A DNA stretch of 64,000 bases from NCBI GenBank assembly GCA_965248915.1, contig OZ252216.1, positions 124,001-188,000 on the forward strand. The letters run 5' to 3'. Every line of letters begins with the position of its first letter. Within the stretch, counting starts at the first letter, position 1. Under the pieces are notes generated by a model. The model was not told the origin of the DNA, ran no database searches, and saw only the letters and a list, made by a program, of their open reading frames with translations. Shown here piece after piece: positions 8,507-17,210 of the stretch. The position numbers and the translations under genes were made by a program. Origin of the DNA: CBDFLA01 sp965248915. GTDB taxonomy: Bacteria; Pseudomonadota; Alphaproteobacteria; M2410.

Positions 8507-10062
8507 TTGGAACTCTCCTCCGCCAGAACCACTTGCGCCGCATTGTGTCCTGCAGCCCCCATGACACCGCCACCAGGATGAGCACCCGCGCCGCAAAGAT
8601 ATAGACCGTCCAAGGGCGTCTTGTATTGAGCGGTTCCATAGACCGGGCGCATCATCAAGATCTGATCAAGAGCCATTTCCCCGTGGCTCCAATGTCCGCC
8701 GGTCATACCAAACTCAGCTTCAATGTCGACGGGGGTCAAGAGTTCCTTGTGGTCGACGCACTCTCGAATGTTGGGTGCAACTTCAGCGATCCGATCAAGA
8801 ACAACACCTAAGAACCTCTCACGACCTTCGTCCCATCCTTGCTTCAAGTCGTAGGGTGCGAATTCCACAATGGCCGACAAAACATGCTTGCCGCTGGGAG
8901 CGAGATCTGGGTCATGGATCGTCGGGATCGTGATCTCGAGGACAGGTTTTTCCGAGAATTCGCCGTACTTGGTGTGATCACAGGCGCGTTCAATTTCTTG
9001 CATTGTCGGCGCGACCACAAGTCGATTGCCGAGTTTTGCTTCTTCGAGTCCTTCGAAAGCGGGCAGCTTGTTCAATGCCAGATGCAGTTTCGATGTCTTG
9101 CCATTGGTGCGGAAATTGTTGATTCGATGCGCGAAGTACGCCTCAAGGTTACGAGCGCCGACGAGTTTGAGGAGTGTGGTTTTGGGATCCGCATTGGAAA
9201 TGACCCGGTCTGCCTGTATTGTCTCACCATTGGTCAGCTCTACGCCCACCGCGCGAGCCTCTTCAACAATTATGCGCGCGACTGCACTGCCGGTTCGCAC
9301 TTCAGCACCATTGCCTTGTGCAACTTCAGCGATGGCAGACGTAACAGCGCCCATTCCACCAATTGGGACACTGTGATTGAAGCCTGCATCCATTTCATTG
9401 GTCAGACGATAAAGATAGGAAAAGAGAGAATTGGGCGTGCGCGGCCCCATGCCTGTTCCCAGAATCGCATCGAGGCTGATAGCACCCTTCAAAAGTTCGC
9501 TGTCAAAACACTCGTTTAATACGTCAAAAATGTTAATACCAATGATGCGCAAGAGATCTTGCATTCGGTCCTTGCCGTGCCTGAACCTCAAGTCAAATCC
9601 AAGCTTCGCCAGGGTCTTCATGTCTGTGCTGCCACCATTCGCAACGCGCGGCGGCGTGCGCATGAGAAAAGGCGCAAGCAGGTTCATGTGTTCACGCATG
9701 CGCTTCTTGAACACCGGATAAGCCAATCGGTCCGCCTTTGATAAGTCAATGCCACTCACCGTATCTCGGTGCAGCGTGATAGGTGCCTTGTCTTTGGTAA
9801 GAGCCATTGTGCTAATGCCCGTAGCAGCAAGGTCGAGTTTCAAATCCAAGTCACTCACGACTTTGGGATGCAGTTGAGTGAGCAAATGCGCACCTGCCGA
9901 GGCCCTAAATCCCGGAGCGAACGCGCGGGTGATGGCCGCTCCGCCTACTTGATCGGCGGCCTCGACGATCAAGACTCGTTGCCCTTTACCACTCAAATAG
10001 CTGGCACAAACAAGACCATTGTGTCCGGCCCCAATGATGATGGCATCGTATGTCTTAGTCAT
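8503..10062 (-). CDS. Phytoene-desaturase-like FAD-dependent oxidoreductase (second of a pair)
   Basis: A 519-residue flavoprotein of the CrtI/phytoene dehydrogenase-related superfamily. An N-terminal dinucleotide-binding fold YDAIIIGAGHNGLVCASYL is followed by VEAADQVGGAA; the C-terminal FAD loop reads GLYLCGAGAHPGGGVMGAAGHNAA. The frame extends to 10176, but ATG at 10062 begins exactly at the Rossmann motif and overlaps the upstream stop by 8 bp. Homologues in carotenoid-free bacteria are mostly uncharacterised oxidases or desaturases. It is similar throughout to its upstream neighbour, so they are tandem paralogues that might form a heterodimer. Both flank the demethylase, suggesting joint oxidation of one substrate. 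Confidence 0.8.
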   Translation of the reverse strand: MTKTYDAIIIGAGHNGLVCASYLSGKGQRVLIVEAADQVGGAAITRAFAPGFRASAGAHLLTQLHPKVVSDLDLKLDLAATGISTMALTKDKAPITLHRDTVSGIDLSKADRLAYPVFKKRMREHMNLLAPFLMRTPPRVANGGSTDMKTLAKLGFDLRFRHGKDRMQDLLRIIGINIFDVLNECFDSELLKGAISLDAILGTGMGPRTPNSLFSYLYRLTNEMDAGFNHSVPIGGMGAVTSAIAEVAQGNGAEVRTGSAVARIIVEEARAVGVELTNGETIQADRVISNADPKTTLLKLVGARNLEAYFAHRINNFRTNGKTSKLHLALNKLPAFEGLEEAKLGNRLVVAPTMQEIERACDHTKYGEFSEKPVLEITIPTIHDPDLAPSGKHVLSAIVEFAPYDLKQGWDEGRERFLGVVLDRIAEVAPNIRECVDHKELLTPVDIEAEFGMTGGHWSHGEMALDQILMMRPVYGTAQYKTPLDGLYLCGAGAHPGGGVMGAAGHNAAQVVLAEESSK

Positions 10063-11671
10063 TGCCAAAATCCTCTGGGGTGAGGTCTGGTTTCTTAAGG
10101 TCGCGCATGATTTCGCGCGCCGCGTTGACACCGGGGGCTGCCATAACACCGCCGCCTGGGTGCGTCGAGCTACCACACATATACATGCCTTTAACCGGTC
10201 CGCGGTAGTGCGCGTAACCTGGAAAGGGACGATTGAAGAGGAGTTGATCGAGGGTCAATTCACCATGGAAGATGTTGCCTTCTGTAAGCCCAACTTCTGC
10301 TTCGAGCTCACGCGGGGTTCGAACCTCGGCATGAAGAATGATATCTTTGAAGTTGGGGCTGTATTCTGCAATTTGATTGATGACGGTTTGTCCAAAGGCG
10401 TCACGCTTTTCATCTGTCCAATCACCATCGACCAATGTGTCAGGACAATATTGCACAAAGATCGACATGAAATGTTTGCCCGGGGGCGCCATGGTGGGAT
10501 CACCCAGCGTTGGGATGATAACATCGACATAAGGGTCGCGAGACCAAGATCCGTTTTTCCAATCATCATAGGCGCGCTCAAGTCGCTCAAGGGAATCGAC
10601 AAAATGAAGATCACCACGGACCAAAGGCGAATTGTCAGGCAAAGCCGGAAACGTTGGCAATGCATCGAGGGCGACATTAAGCTTTCCGGACGAACCACGG
10701 GTCTTAAAGTTCTTTGCCTTTTCAACCACGTCAGGGGGGACATCGTCCCGGTCCATGATTTTTAGGAATGTGCGTTTAACATCCAAATTCGAAACCACGA
10801 CCTTCGCGTCGATTTCTTCGCCGTCGTCAAGGATGACGCCCGCCACCTCTCCATTCTTGACCTTGATTTGTGCCACTCGGGCATTGGTCCTAGCCTCGCC
10901 GCCGTGTTCTTGCAAGGCTCCAGCCAAGGCTTGTGCAATGGATCCCATCCCGCCGCGCGCAAGTCCCCATGTGCCCACATTGCCATCAACGTCGCCCATG
11001 TAGTGGTGCAACAAGACATAAGCCGTTCCCGGCGAGCAGGGTCCGAGGCCTGTTCCAATGATGCCAGACCCTGACAGGACCGCCTTGATGATGTTGCTTT
11101 CAAAATACTCATCGAGAAAGTCGGCGACGCTCATGGTGAAAAACCGCATCAACTCATAGATTTGCTCTTCGCCGAGATTGTAGATCTGACGCCCCAAGTA
11201 CAAAAGCTCATAGAGGTCTCGCGGTTTGAATGAGGTTGGGTCCGCTGGCGGTCGCAACAAGAAAGGGCGAATGAAGCGACAGTAACGCATGATATCCGTC
11301 GAGAAGCGTTTATAGGCGTCTGCATCTCTGGGAGAGTGACGCGCAATCTCGCGATACTTGGCTTCAGGATCTGAGTAAGATCCGAAATAGTCCCCGCTTT
11401 GCATGAATGTGGCGGAGCCACCATACGGAATGACTTGCAGGCCATGTTTTGCAAGATTCAGATCACGATAAATCTCCGGCCGCAAAAGTGAGCAGACATA
11501 GGAACAATTCGAGTAAGTCCATCCGTCATAAAGCTCCAGGCTAACTGAGGCCCCACCTATGTGTGGGTTGGCTTCGACAATGAGAGTCTTAAGCCCAGAC
11601 TTCGCGAGGTAGGCAGCGTTGGTCAAACCATTGTGTCCAGCGCCAATGACGATAGCGTCATAAGGTCTCAT
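10055..11671 (-). CDS. Phytoene-desaturase-like FAD-dependent oxidoreductase (first of a pair)
   Basis: A 538-residue flavoprotein with the N-terminal YDAIVIGAGHNGLTNAAYL / VEANPHIGGAS FAD site and C-terminal GMYMCGSSTHPGGGVMAAPGVNAA. It belongs to the same CrtI-related group as the next gene but keeps a distinct middle region (AYVLLHHYMGDVDGNVGTWG), so the pair has diverged well beyond recent duplication. It is the first gene after a 180-base gap within the operon and may have its own promoter. The real substrate is unlikely to be a carotenoid because no phytoene synthase or other carotenoid gene is present. The start ATG coincides with the beginning of the nucleotide-binding strand. Confidence 0.8.
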   Translation of the reverse strand: MRPYDAIVIGAGHNGLTNAAYLAKSGLKTLIVEANPHIGGASVSLELYDGWTYSNCSYVCSLLRPEIYRDLNLAKHGLQVIPYGGSATFMQSGDYFGSYSDPEAKYREIARHSPRDADAYKRFSTDIMRYCRFIRPFLLRPPADPTSFKPRDLYELLYLGRQIYNLGEEQIYELMRFFTMSVADFLDEYFESNIIKAVLSGSGIIGTGLGPCSPGTAYVLLHHYMGDVDGNVGTWGLARGGMGSIAQALAGALQEHGGEARTNARVAQIKVKNGEVAGVILDDGEEIDAKVVVSNLDVKRTFLKIMDRDDVPPDVVEKAKNFKTRGSSGKLNVALDALPTFPALPDNSPLVRGDLHFVDSLERLERAYDDWKNGSWSRDPYVDVIIPTLGDPTMAPPGKHFMSIFVQYCPDTLVDGDWTDEKRDAFGQTVINQIAEYSPNFKDIILHAEVRTPRELEAEVGLTEGNIFHGELTLDQLLFNRPFPGYAHYRGPVKGMYMCGSSTHPGGGVMAAPGVNAAREIMRDLKKPDLTPEDFGND

Positions 11672-11839
11672 CGACGGTCCTCACAGCTTCACTAATTTCC
11701 CCACCCCTGAGGGTCGAAATGCTGCACAAGTTTCAGAATCAATATGGGATACATGATTGAACTTCTTGGGCAAGTCAGCAAGATACTTTTGTCATGTCTC
11801 CCAAAGGAAGAAAGTGTTGTCAACGTGCTGGCTCGTGAA

Positions 11840-11857
11840 GTCTAAGTCCACTTAGAC
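11840..11857. repeat. Inverted repeat overlapping the DAO-type oxidase stop codon
   Basis: GTCTAAGT and ACTTAGAC are perfect 8-base arms separated by two bases. The palindrome includes the TAA stop of the upstream oxidase gene and lies about 170 bases before the next gene of the operon. There is no T-run, so it may be an mRNA 3' hairpin or an operator rather than a terminator. Confidence 0.4.
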
Positions 11858-13153
11858 CAACACTGATCCACTCCCGTCACGGCCTGTGCGTCTGCGTGAA
11901 AAGAAATCAAGACCAATTTCACGGTCCAAAGTGGGAAGCCGGTAGGTCACTGGCGTAGCGTCGTGGTCTTGTCCGTTTTCACACGCCAAGATGAGCGTCG
12001 ACATCAAATCGCCAATGTGCGGTGCATTCTTGAACTGATTACCGCTCGTACCGATCGCCATGTAGTAGCCGTCCAGCGACGAGCGATCATAGATCGGTGT
12101 CCAATCGGGGGTCTGGTCGTAAAGCCCAACAACACCTTGCGCCGTGTTTGGAATGCCGACTTCGGGGATGCGTAAGGCCGTCCGCCAAACTTGCGTCGTC
12201 CATTGTTCGGTCAACGAGCTGTTGAAGTCATCAGGATCAACACAGTCCGCCTCGTCGCACTCAGGATCAAGGGATCCGATCAGAATGTTTGTTTTGGTTT
12301 CTGAGCGAAAATAAACCCCCGTGTCGAGATCGCAAACAACCGGTTGGTTTTCGCTTTCTGCATATGTGTCAGGAGCGGGAATGTGAGCAATTTCATGCCG
12401 CATCGCCCGCGTGGGCATGGTGAGATCATCCAAGACACCAGCCATCTGGTTGATGTGAGACGAGTGTGGCCCCGCGGCATTAATTACGATAGGCGCAGAA
12501 AAATTCGTTGCTTTGTCTGTCGAGATCCCTTTGATGCGCGATGCTTCTCGGTCGATGTGAATGACTCTCTCACCAAAGAGGAACGACGCACCCTGCGCGG
12601 ATGCAGCCGTTTTCAGGTTCTCTGCGGCCAGCTTTGGATCGGTGACGTAACCTGCCTTGGGTATGTAGAGGGCGTGAGACAATGCCGCCGCGTTGGGTTT
12701 GCCAAAGTCTGGGTCGTCCCGGCGTTTGGGCGGTCCGAAGGAATCGATACTGAGACTGGGGAACAGTTCCTCGATAACATCTAAAGAGACGATTCCAAAT
12801 TCGATGCCCAATTCCCGCATGGTCGCGAGGCTGGGTGTCAATGTGTATTGGTCTTGATCGCCAAGCAATGTCAGCATACCGCACGGCACATATTGCGCGC
12901 GAGGTTCACTCTCTGAGATCGAGAGGTAGTCAGTCCATTCGAGCCAACGAAACTGCGACTCATGCGCCAACGCACACATCTCAAGTGCGGAATACATCGG
13001 CCTTACAATTGCCGACGAATTTGACGTTGATCCATAGCCTGCAGCAGAGAGCGTATCGATGTTGAGCGTCTTAAGTCCATGGCGCGACAGGCTCAAGGCG
13101 ATGGAGGTGCCGACAACACCTGCACCAATGATGATGGCATCGTATGAAGTCAC
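11852..13153 (-). CDS. DAO-family FAD-dependent oxidoreductase (sarcosine oxidase / D-amino acid dehydrogenase-like)
   Basis: A 433-residue protein with N-terminal YDAIIIGAGVVGTSIALSLSRHG, followed by the DAO-type GSTSNSSAIVRPMYS segment where flavin is often anchored, and a C-terminal FAD contact around GYYMAIGTSGNQFKNAPHIG. The family oxidises secondary or tertiary amines and amino acids (sarcosine, dimethylglycine, D-amino acids, glycerol-3-phosphate). Beside a GcvT-like folate enzyme, an N-methyl amine substrate is a reasonable guess, since sarcosine and dimethylglycine oxidases pass formaldehyde equivalents to folate. It is 10 bases downstream of the TetR gene and probably co-transcribed with it. 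Confidence 0.8.
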   Translation of the reverse strand: MTSYDAIIIGAGVVGTSIALSLSRHGLKTLNIDTLSAAGYGSTSNSSAIVRPMYSALEMCALAHESQFRWLEWTDYLSISESEPRAQYVPCGMLTLLGDQDQYTLTPSLATMRELGIEFGIVSLDVIEELFPSLSIDSFGPPKRRDDPDFGKPNAAALSHALYIPKAGYVTDPKLAAENLKTAASAQGASFLFGERVIHIDREASRIKGISTDKATNFSAPIVINAAGPHSSHINQMAGVLDDLTMPTRAMRHEIAHIPAPDTYAESENQPVVCDLDTGVYFRSETKTNILIGSLDPECDEADCVDPDDFNSSLTEQWTTQVWRTALRIPEVGIPNTAQGVVGLYDQTPDWTPIYDRSSLDGYYMAIGTSGNQFKNAPHIGDLMSTLILACENGQDHDATPVTYRLPTLDREIGLDFFSRRRTGRDGSGSVLV

Positions 13154-13163
13154 GGAAAATCCT

Positions 13164-13781
13164 CTAGTCGTGTGTTGATGACACTCGCATTTTCAAATGA
13201 GGTTCGACAAGTTCAATCCACCGTTTAACCATGCGCAGATTGCGATTTGGATCATCCTCATATTGATCTTGAATGACGAGACCGCGCATGAGGCTTCGTG
13301 TCATCGTCAACAAGATCATCACATCTTCATCGTCCCGGTCTGTTGATTGATAGAACGCAGATGTTTGTTCATCCATCGCTTTGTTCCACCGATGAAGGTC
13401 TTCGCTCAATCGCTCCTGCAACGCTTGGTCCGTGCGTGCGGCAATGAGAACCTCAAGCAGAGCACGATAACCGTCCGTATTGATCATCCGTTTCCACGTC
13501 GACAAGATCGCGTCAAAAATCGTCTTTGGCTCGCGTTGTTTCCTTGGCGGCGCAAATGATCGTTCAAGCAATCGATTAGCGGTCGCCGCAACCAGGTCTT
13601 CTTTGCTCGGGAAGTGGTGTTGCACAGCCCCTTTTGAAAATCCTGAGAGTGACGCCACCCGGTTCAGCGAGGTTTCGCCATAGCCCGCTTTCGCCAGGCA
13701 ATCGATCGTTGCATCGCAAATCACCTCTCTCGCGCGTTGGCTCTTCGCCTGTTGTTTTCCGACTTCCGGGACCGACGCCAC
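13164..13781 (-). CDS. TetR-family transcriptional repressor
   Basis: A 205-residue TetR protein: helix-turn-helix at about residues 20-65 (AREVICDATIDCLAKAG, then the recognition region LSGFSKGAVQHHFPSKEDLV) and a helical ligand-binding domain of BetI-like length. The start is GTG at 13781, with AGGAG seven bases upstream. It heads the minus-strand demethylase operon and is divergent from the GST-atuA operon. In Pseudomonas the terpene repressor AtuR is also a TetR protein encoded divergently from atuA, so control of both sides here is plausible. The ligand could be an acyl-CoA of the atu route or the methylated substrate of the other operon. Confidence 0.85.
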   Translation of the reverse strand: MASVPEVGKQQAKSQRAREVICDATIDCLAKAGYGETSLNRVASLSGFSKGAVQHHFPSKEDLVAATANRLLERSFAPPRKQREPKTIFDAILSTWKRMINTDGYRALLEVLIAARTDQALQERLSEDLHRWNKAMDEQTSAFYQSTDRDDEDVMILLTMTRSLMRGLVIQDQYEDDPNRNLRMVKRWIELVEPHLKMRVSSTHD

Positions 13782-13798
13782 AATTTTCTCCTGCCCAA

Positions 13799-13819
13799 AA
13801 CCGAGCCATCGGCTCGGTT
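13799..13819. promoter_or_regulatory. Likely TetR operator
   Basis: Arms AACCGAGCC and GGCTCGGTT (9 bp, perfect) surround a 3-base ATC centre, 18 bases upstream of the tetR GTG. Size and symmetry fit a TetR-family dimer site and suggest autoregulation. There is no T-run, so it is not a terminator. Confidence 0.55.
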
Positions 13820-13832
13820 ACAATGAACTAGC

Positions 13833-13864
13833 ATAAAAAAAGCCATCCGTAAGGCTTTTTTTAT
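13833..13864. repeat. AT-rich 12-bp inverted repeat, terminator-like, in the divergent promoter region
   Basis: Arms ATAAAAAAAGCC and GGCTTTTTTTAT (12 bp, perfect) enclose an 8-base loop. Each strand reads a GCC/GGC stem top followed by seven T residues, the form of a bidirectional intrinsic terminator. It sits between two divergent genes, where a terminator is unexpected. It may insulate the operons, act as leader attenuator, or be bound by a regulator. Confidence 0.45.
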
Positions 13865-13963
13865 AGACTCTGGGTTGGTTTCATGGCGTGATAGGAACCA
13901 TAAGCGACTGTTTGGCATAGGGCCTCGAAAAAGAAGAGCCCACCAACGGGAGGAGCCGAAATT

Positions 13964-14578
13964 ATGAAAATGACCCTTTATCATAGTAAGGCCACACGGT
14001 CCGTGCGACCGCTTTGGACATTGGAGGAGATGGGTCTCGACTATGAACTCGTGTCGATGCAGTTCCCACCGAGATTTCTCCATGAGGGCTATAAAGAAAT
14101 CAATCCGTTGGGTACGGTGCCGACTTTTGTCGAAGGCGATCTAACCATGACCGAGTCCGCCGGTATCTGTCAGTATCTGGTGGATCGACACGGCCCCACG
14201 GATTTGGGACTACCTTCAGATCATCCAGAGTACGGCGACTATCTAAATTGGCTTCATCGATCAGATGCGACCTTGACCTTTCCTCAAACCCTTGTGCTTC
14301 GCTACACCATGCTCGAGCCGGAAGAGCGTCGCATAGCGCAAGTAGCAGAAGACTATAAGAAATGGTTTTTGGCCCGCATGCGATGTGTGGAAGAAGCCAC
14401 CGCGTCTCGCGAATATTTGTGTGCAGATCGATTTACGATCGCCGACATTTGCGTGAGTTATGCCATCCACTTGGCTCTGTCGCTCAGTATCGAAGAGGTG
14501 CTCACACCGAACATCGACAAATATTGGCAGAGAGTTACCGCCCGTCCTGCCTACAAGCGCGCAACGCAAGACATGTGA
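13964..14578 (+). CDS. Glutathione S-transferase family protein
   Basis: A 204-residue GST: N-terminal thioredoxin-like domain (MTLYHSKATRSVRPLWTLEEMGLDYELV, then NPLGTVPTFVEGDLTMTESAGICQYLVDRHG with the ESA motif that binds the gamma-glutamyl group) and a helical C-terminal domain with FTIADICVSYAIHLAL. GGGAGGAG precedes the ATG. It is the first gene of the atu-like operon, 15 bases before atuA. GSTs in catabolic operons usually open epoxides, isomerise double bonds or protect against electrophilic intermediates. A double-bond isomerase role for an unsaturated acyl-CoA is possible but not shown. Confidence 0.85.
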   Translation: MKMTLYHSKATRSVRPLWTLEEMGLDYELVSMQFPPRFLHEGYKEINPLGTVPTFVEGDLTMTESAGICQYLVDRHGPTDLGLPSDHPEYGDYLNWLHRSDATLTFPQTLVLRYTMLEPEERRIAQVAEDYKKWFLARMRCVEEATASREYLCADRFTIADICVSYAIHLALSLSIEEVLTPNIDKYWQRVTARPAYKRATQDM

Positions 14579-14593
14579 CGGCAGGAGGTCAAA

Positions 14594-16390
14594 ATGCCTG
14601 AAGAAACAGAAGTCGTTCGGATTGCAAATTGCAGCGGATTCTACGGGGATAAACTGTCTGCCGCCAAAGAAATGGTTGAGGGCGGCCCGATTGACGTCCT
14701 GACCGGCGACTACCTCGCCGAACTCACCATGTCCATTCTCTACGGACAGAAGCTCAAACGCGACACAGGCGGCTATGTTGGCACATTCCTCAAGCAGGTC
14801 CGCGAGGTACTGGCTCCATGCCTTGAGAAGAACATCAAGGTTGTCACCAATGCCGGCGGGCTAAATCCCAAAGGCATGGCCGAAGCGGTTGAAGAAATCT
14901 CTTCCGAGTTGGGGCTCACAGCCAACGTCGCTTACATTGATGGGGACGACTTGGTGCCCAGGCTGGGTGATCTTGCATCCGAAGGTGTCGAACTTGCGAA
15001 CATCGAAACTGGCGTGAAACTGAAGGACTCAGGCAACCCACCTCTCACCGCCAACGCCTATCTCGGCGGGTGGGGGATCAAAGAAGCGTTGGACCAGGGG
15101 GCTGACATCGTGATCTGCCCTCGGGTTACTGATGCGGCGGTTGTGATTGGGCCGGCAGCATGGAAGTTCAATTGGTCTCGGGGTGACTATGACGCACTTG
15201 CCGGCGCGCTTGCCGCTGGGCACATTATTGAGTGTGGCGCTCAGGCCACCGGCGGCAATTACGCGTTCTTTCAAGAAGTGCCAAGTTTCCACAATGTTGG
15301 TTATCCCATTGCCGAGATCGAGCGGGACGGAAGTTTCACAATCACAAAGCATCCGGGCACTGGTGGTTTGGTGTCAGAAGGAACCGTCACCGCTCAGCTC
15401 TTGTACGAAATTTCCTCACCCGCCTATTTGAACCCCGATGTCATCGCGCATTTTGACACTATGCAGATCAAGCAAGTTGCGGAAGACCGCGTACGGGTCA
15501 CCGGCTGCCGCGGATCAAGTCCTCCCCCAACCCACAAAGTATGCATCAACACCTCCGGTGGGTTTCGAAATGGGATGGAAATCTTACTCGCCGGATTAGA
15601 CATCGAAGAAAAGGCAAAGATCTTCTCAGATGCCCTGTTTGAATCAATTGGTGGAAGAGATCAATTTGAAGACGTCACCGAACAATTGGTTCGAAGTGAC
15701 AAAGAAGACCCAGTCACCAACGAAGAAGCTTTTGCATCCTTGCGTATTAGCGTGAAGTCAAAGGACGCTAAGCTCGTTGGCCGTCTTTTCAACGCCAAAG
15801 CCATCGAGCTGGTCCTTGCCAATTATCCTGGGTTTACCTCACGGCCCATGACGGGAGCCGGCGGTGGTCCTTACATTGTGCATTGGCCAGCGCTTATCGA
15901 CGCCAAACACATTATGGAGAGTGTGCACGTCGGCGGCACCACAATAGAAATTAAACCAACAAGTCAGTTTGGGCTTGAGGAGATCTACTATCAAAAAGTC
16001 CCGGTCGATATTCCTAAACCGCCGAAAGGAGACCTGGTGCGGGTCCCATTTGGGAGGCTCTTTGGCACCAGATCCGGTGACAAAGGCGGTTGCGCAAACT
16101 TAGGTGTCTGGGCGAAGACTGACGAGGCTTTCGGTTTCTTGTTTGAAATTCTAACAGTTGAGCGTCTCAAGGAGCTTTTGCCTGACGCGGCGGCGTTTGA
16201 GATTGATCGTTACGAGTTGCCAAACATCCGCGCCCTCAATTTCTACATTCACGGCATCTTAGGCGATGGTGTAGCGTCCTCGACCCGAGTGGACGGCCAG
16301 GCGAAGTCTCTAGGCGAGTACTTGCGCGCGAAGTACATTGAAGTGCCTGAGGATCTGGCTGCACAGATCGAACAGCGAGGGAGTGAATAA
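14594..16390 (+). CDS. atuA: AtuA family (acyclic terpene utilisation) protein
   Basis: A 598-residue protein with the AtuA core (DUF1446) over roughly the first 450 residues, including VVTNAGGLNPKGMAEAVEEI, YLGGWGIKEALDQGADIVICPRVTDAAVVIGPA and GAQATGGNYAFF. A C-terminal AtuA-like small domain contains GRLFGTRSGDKGGCANLGVWAK. AtuA is needed for growth on citronellol and geraniol in Pseudomonas, but its biochemical role is, as far as I know, unresolved. The ATG overlaps nothing upstream; the stop TAA shares its last A with the next gene's ATG (TAATG). The gene starts a block matching atuA-E-F-C-D. Confidence 0.85.
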   Translation: MPEETEVVRIANCSGFYGDKLSAAKEMVEGGPIDVLTGDYLAELTMSILYGQKLKRDTGGYVGTFLKQVREVLAPCLEKNIKVVTNAGGLNPKGMAEAVEEISSELGLTANVAYIDGDDLVPRLGDLASEGVELANIETGVKLKDSGNPPLTANAYLGGWGIKEALDQGADIVICPRVTDAAVVIGPAAWKFNWSRGDYDALAGALAAGHIIECGAQATGGNYAFFQEVPSFHNVGYPIAEIERDGSFTITKHPGTGGLVSEGTVTAQLLYEISSPAYLNPDVIAHFDTMQIKQVAEDRVRVTGCRGSSPPPTHKVCINTSGGFRNGMEILLAGLDIEEKAKIFSDALFESIGGRDQFEDVTEQLVRSDKEDPVTNEEAFASLRISVKSKDAKLVGRLFNAKAIELVLANYPGFTSRPMTGAGGGPYIVHWPALIDAKHIMESVHVGGTTIEIKPTSQFGLEEIYYQKVPVDIPKPPKGDLVRVPFGRLFGTRSGDKGGCANLGVWAKTDEAFGFLFEILTVERLKELLPDAAAFEIDRYELPNIRALNFYIHGILGDGVASSTRVDGQAKSLGEYLRAKYIEVPEDLAAQIEQRGSE

Positions 16391-17202
16391 TGTCGGCAGG
16401 AGAAAAACTCTCTCTTGAGGGTCTGACATTTGCGGCAACCGAAATCACGGTTGCAGACAATGTCATGACCATCACCCTCAATCGTCCGAAACGAAAGAAC
16501 GCCATCAACGCCGACATGACGAATGAGATCATCTACGCACTTGATTATGCCAAGCAAGAACGTGGTATTCGTGTCGTTGTTATTGGCGCAAATGGTGATG
16601 TATTCTGCGCCGGCGGTGATCTGCGTGCCATGAGCGGCAATCCAGAAGATGGGCCTGTTTCCGATGTTCCACAACGTGGGTCATCTGATGATATCAGTCT
16701 CCGTATTCGCAACCTGTGCAAGCCGGTCATCTGCAAGATTCAAGGATCTGTCTTAGCTGGCGCTTTGTTGATGGTGTGCAACAGCACCCATGCCATCGCC
16801 GCAGACCACGCCAAGTTCTCAGCCCCCGAAATCAAAAGAGGGATTTGGCCGTTTATGGTCATGGGTGGTCTCTTTCGGGTGATGCCTAAGCGTGTTGGTC
16901 TTGATTTCATCATGCGCGGCGAAGCGATTTCTGCCGAAGAGGCTGTAAAGGTGGGATTGATCAATGAAGCCGTGCCAGCGGGTCATTTGGATGTTCGCGT
17001 CGCAGAAATCAGTTCACAACTGGCGAACTTAGCGCCAGGGTCCATGCAAATGGGTCTCGCAGCCTACAATGCACAAGATGATATGAGTTTCGATGTGGCG
17101 TTGCCATTTTTGCGGACACAAATCGATGCGTGTTTGCGAAGCCCTGACGCCAAAGAGGGCATTACGGCATTTCTAGAAAAACGTGCACCGAATTGGGATT
17201 AG
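16390..17202 (+). CDS. Enoyl-CoA hydratase/isomerase, AtuE-like
   Basis: A 270-residue crotonase-fold enzyme with the oxyanion-hole segments VFCAGGDLRAMSG and KIQGSVLAGALLMVCNSTHAIAADHAKFSAPE. In the acyclic terpene route AtuE hydrates the carboxylated (isohexenylglutaconyl) CoA ester before chain cleavage, and position directly after atuA and before the carboxylase genes supports that role. Start and upstream stop overlap by one base (TAATG). Canonical 3-methylglutaconyl-CoA hydratase or a general crotonase cannot be excluded. Confidence 0.8.
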   Translation: MSAGEKLSLEGLTFAATEITVADNVMTITLNRPKRKNAINADMTNEIIYALDYAKQERGIRVVVIGANGDVFCAGGDLRAMSGNPEDGPVSDVPQRGSSDDISLRIRNLCKPVICKIQGSVLAGALLMVCNSTHAIAADHAKFSAPEIKRGIWPFMVMGGLFRVMPKRVGLDFIMRGEAISAEEAVKVGLINEAVPAGHLDVRVAEISSQLANLAPGSMQMGLAAYNAQDDMSFDVALPFLRTQIDACLRSPDAKEGITAFLEKRAPNWD

Positions 17203-17210
17203 AGAGAGAC

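Noticed and set aside
8839..9519. A long plus-strand ORF (226 codons) antisense to the FAD oxidoreductase
   Set aside because: It is antisense to a conserved protein with clear FAD motifs and shows no family features itself.
10055..11671. Carotenoid desaturase (CrtI) for the paired flavoproteins
   Set aside because: No phytoene synthase, lycopene cyclase or other carotenoid gene is present, and the pair is embedded in a demethylase/CoA transferase operon.
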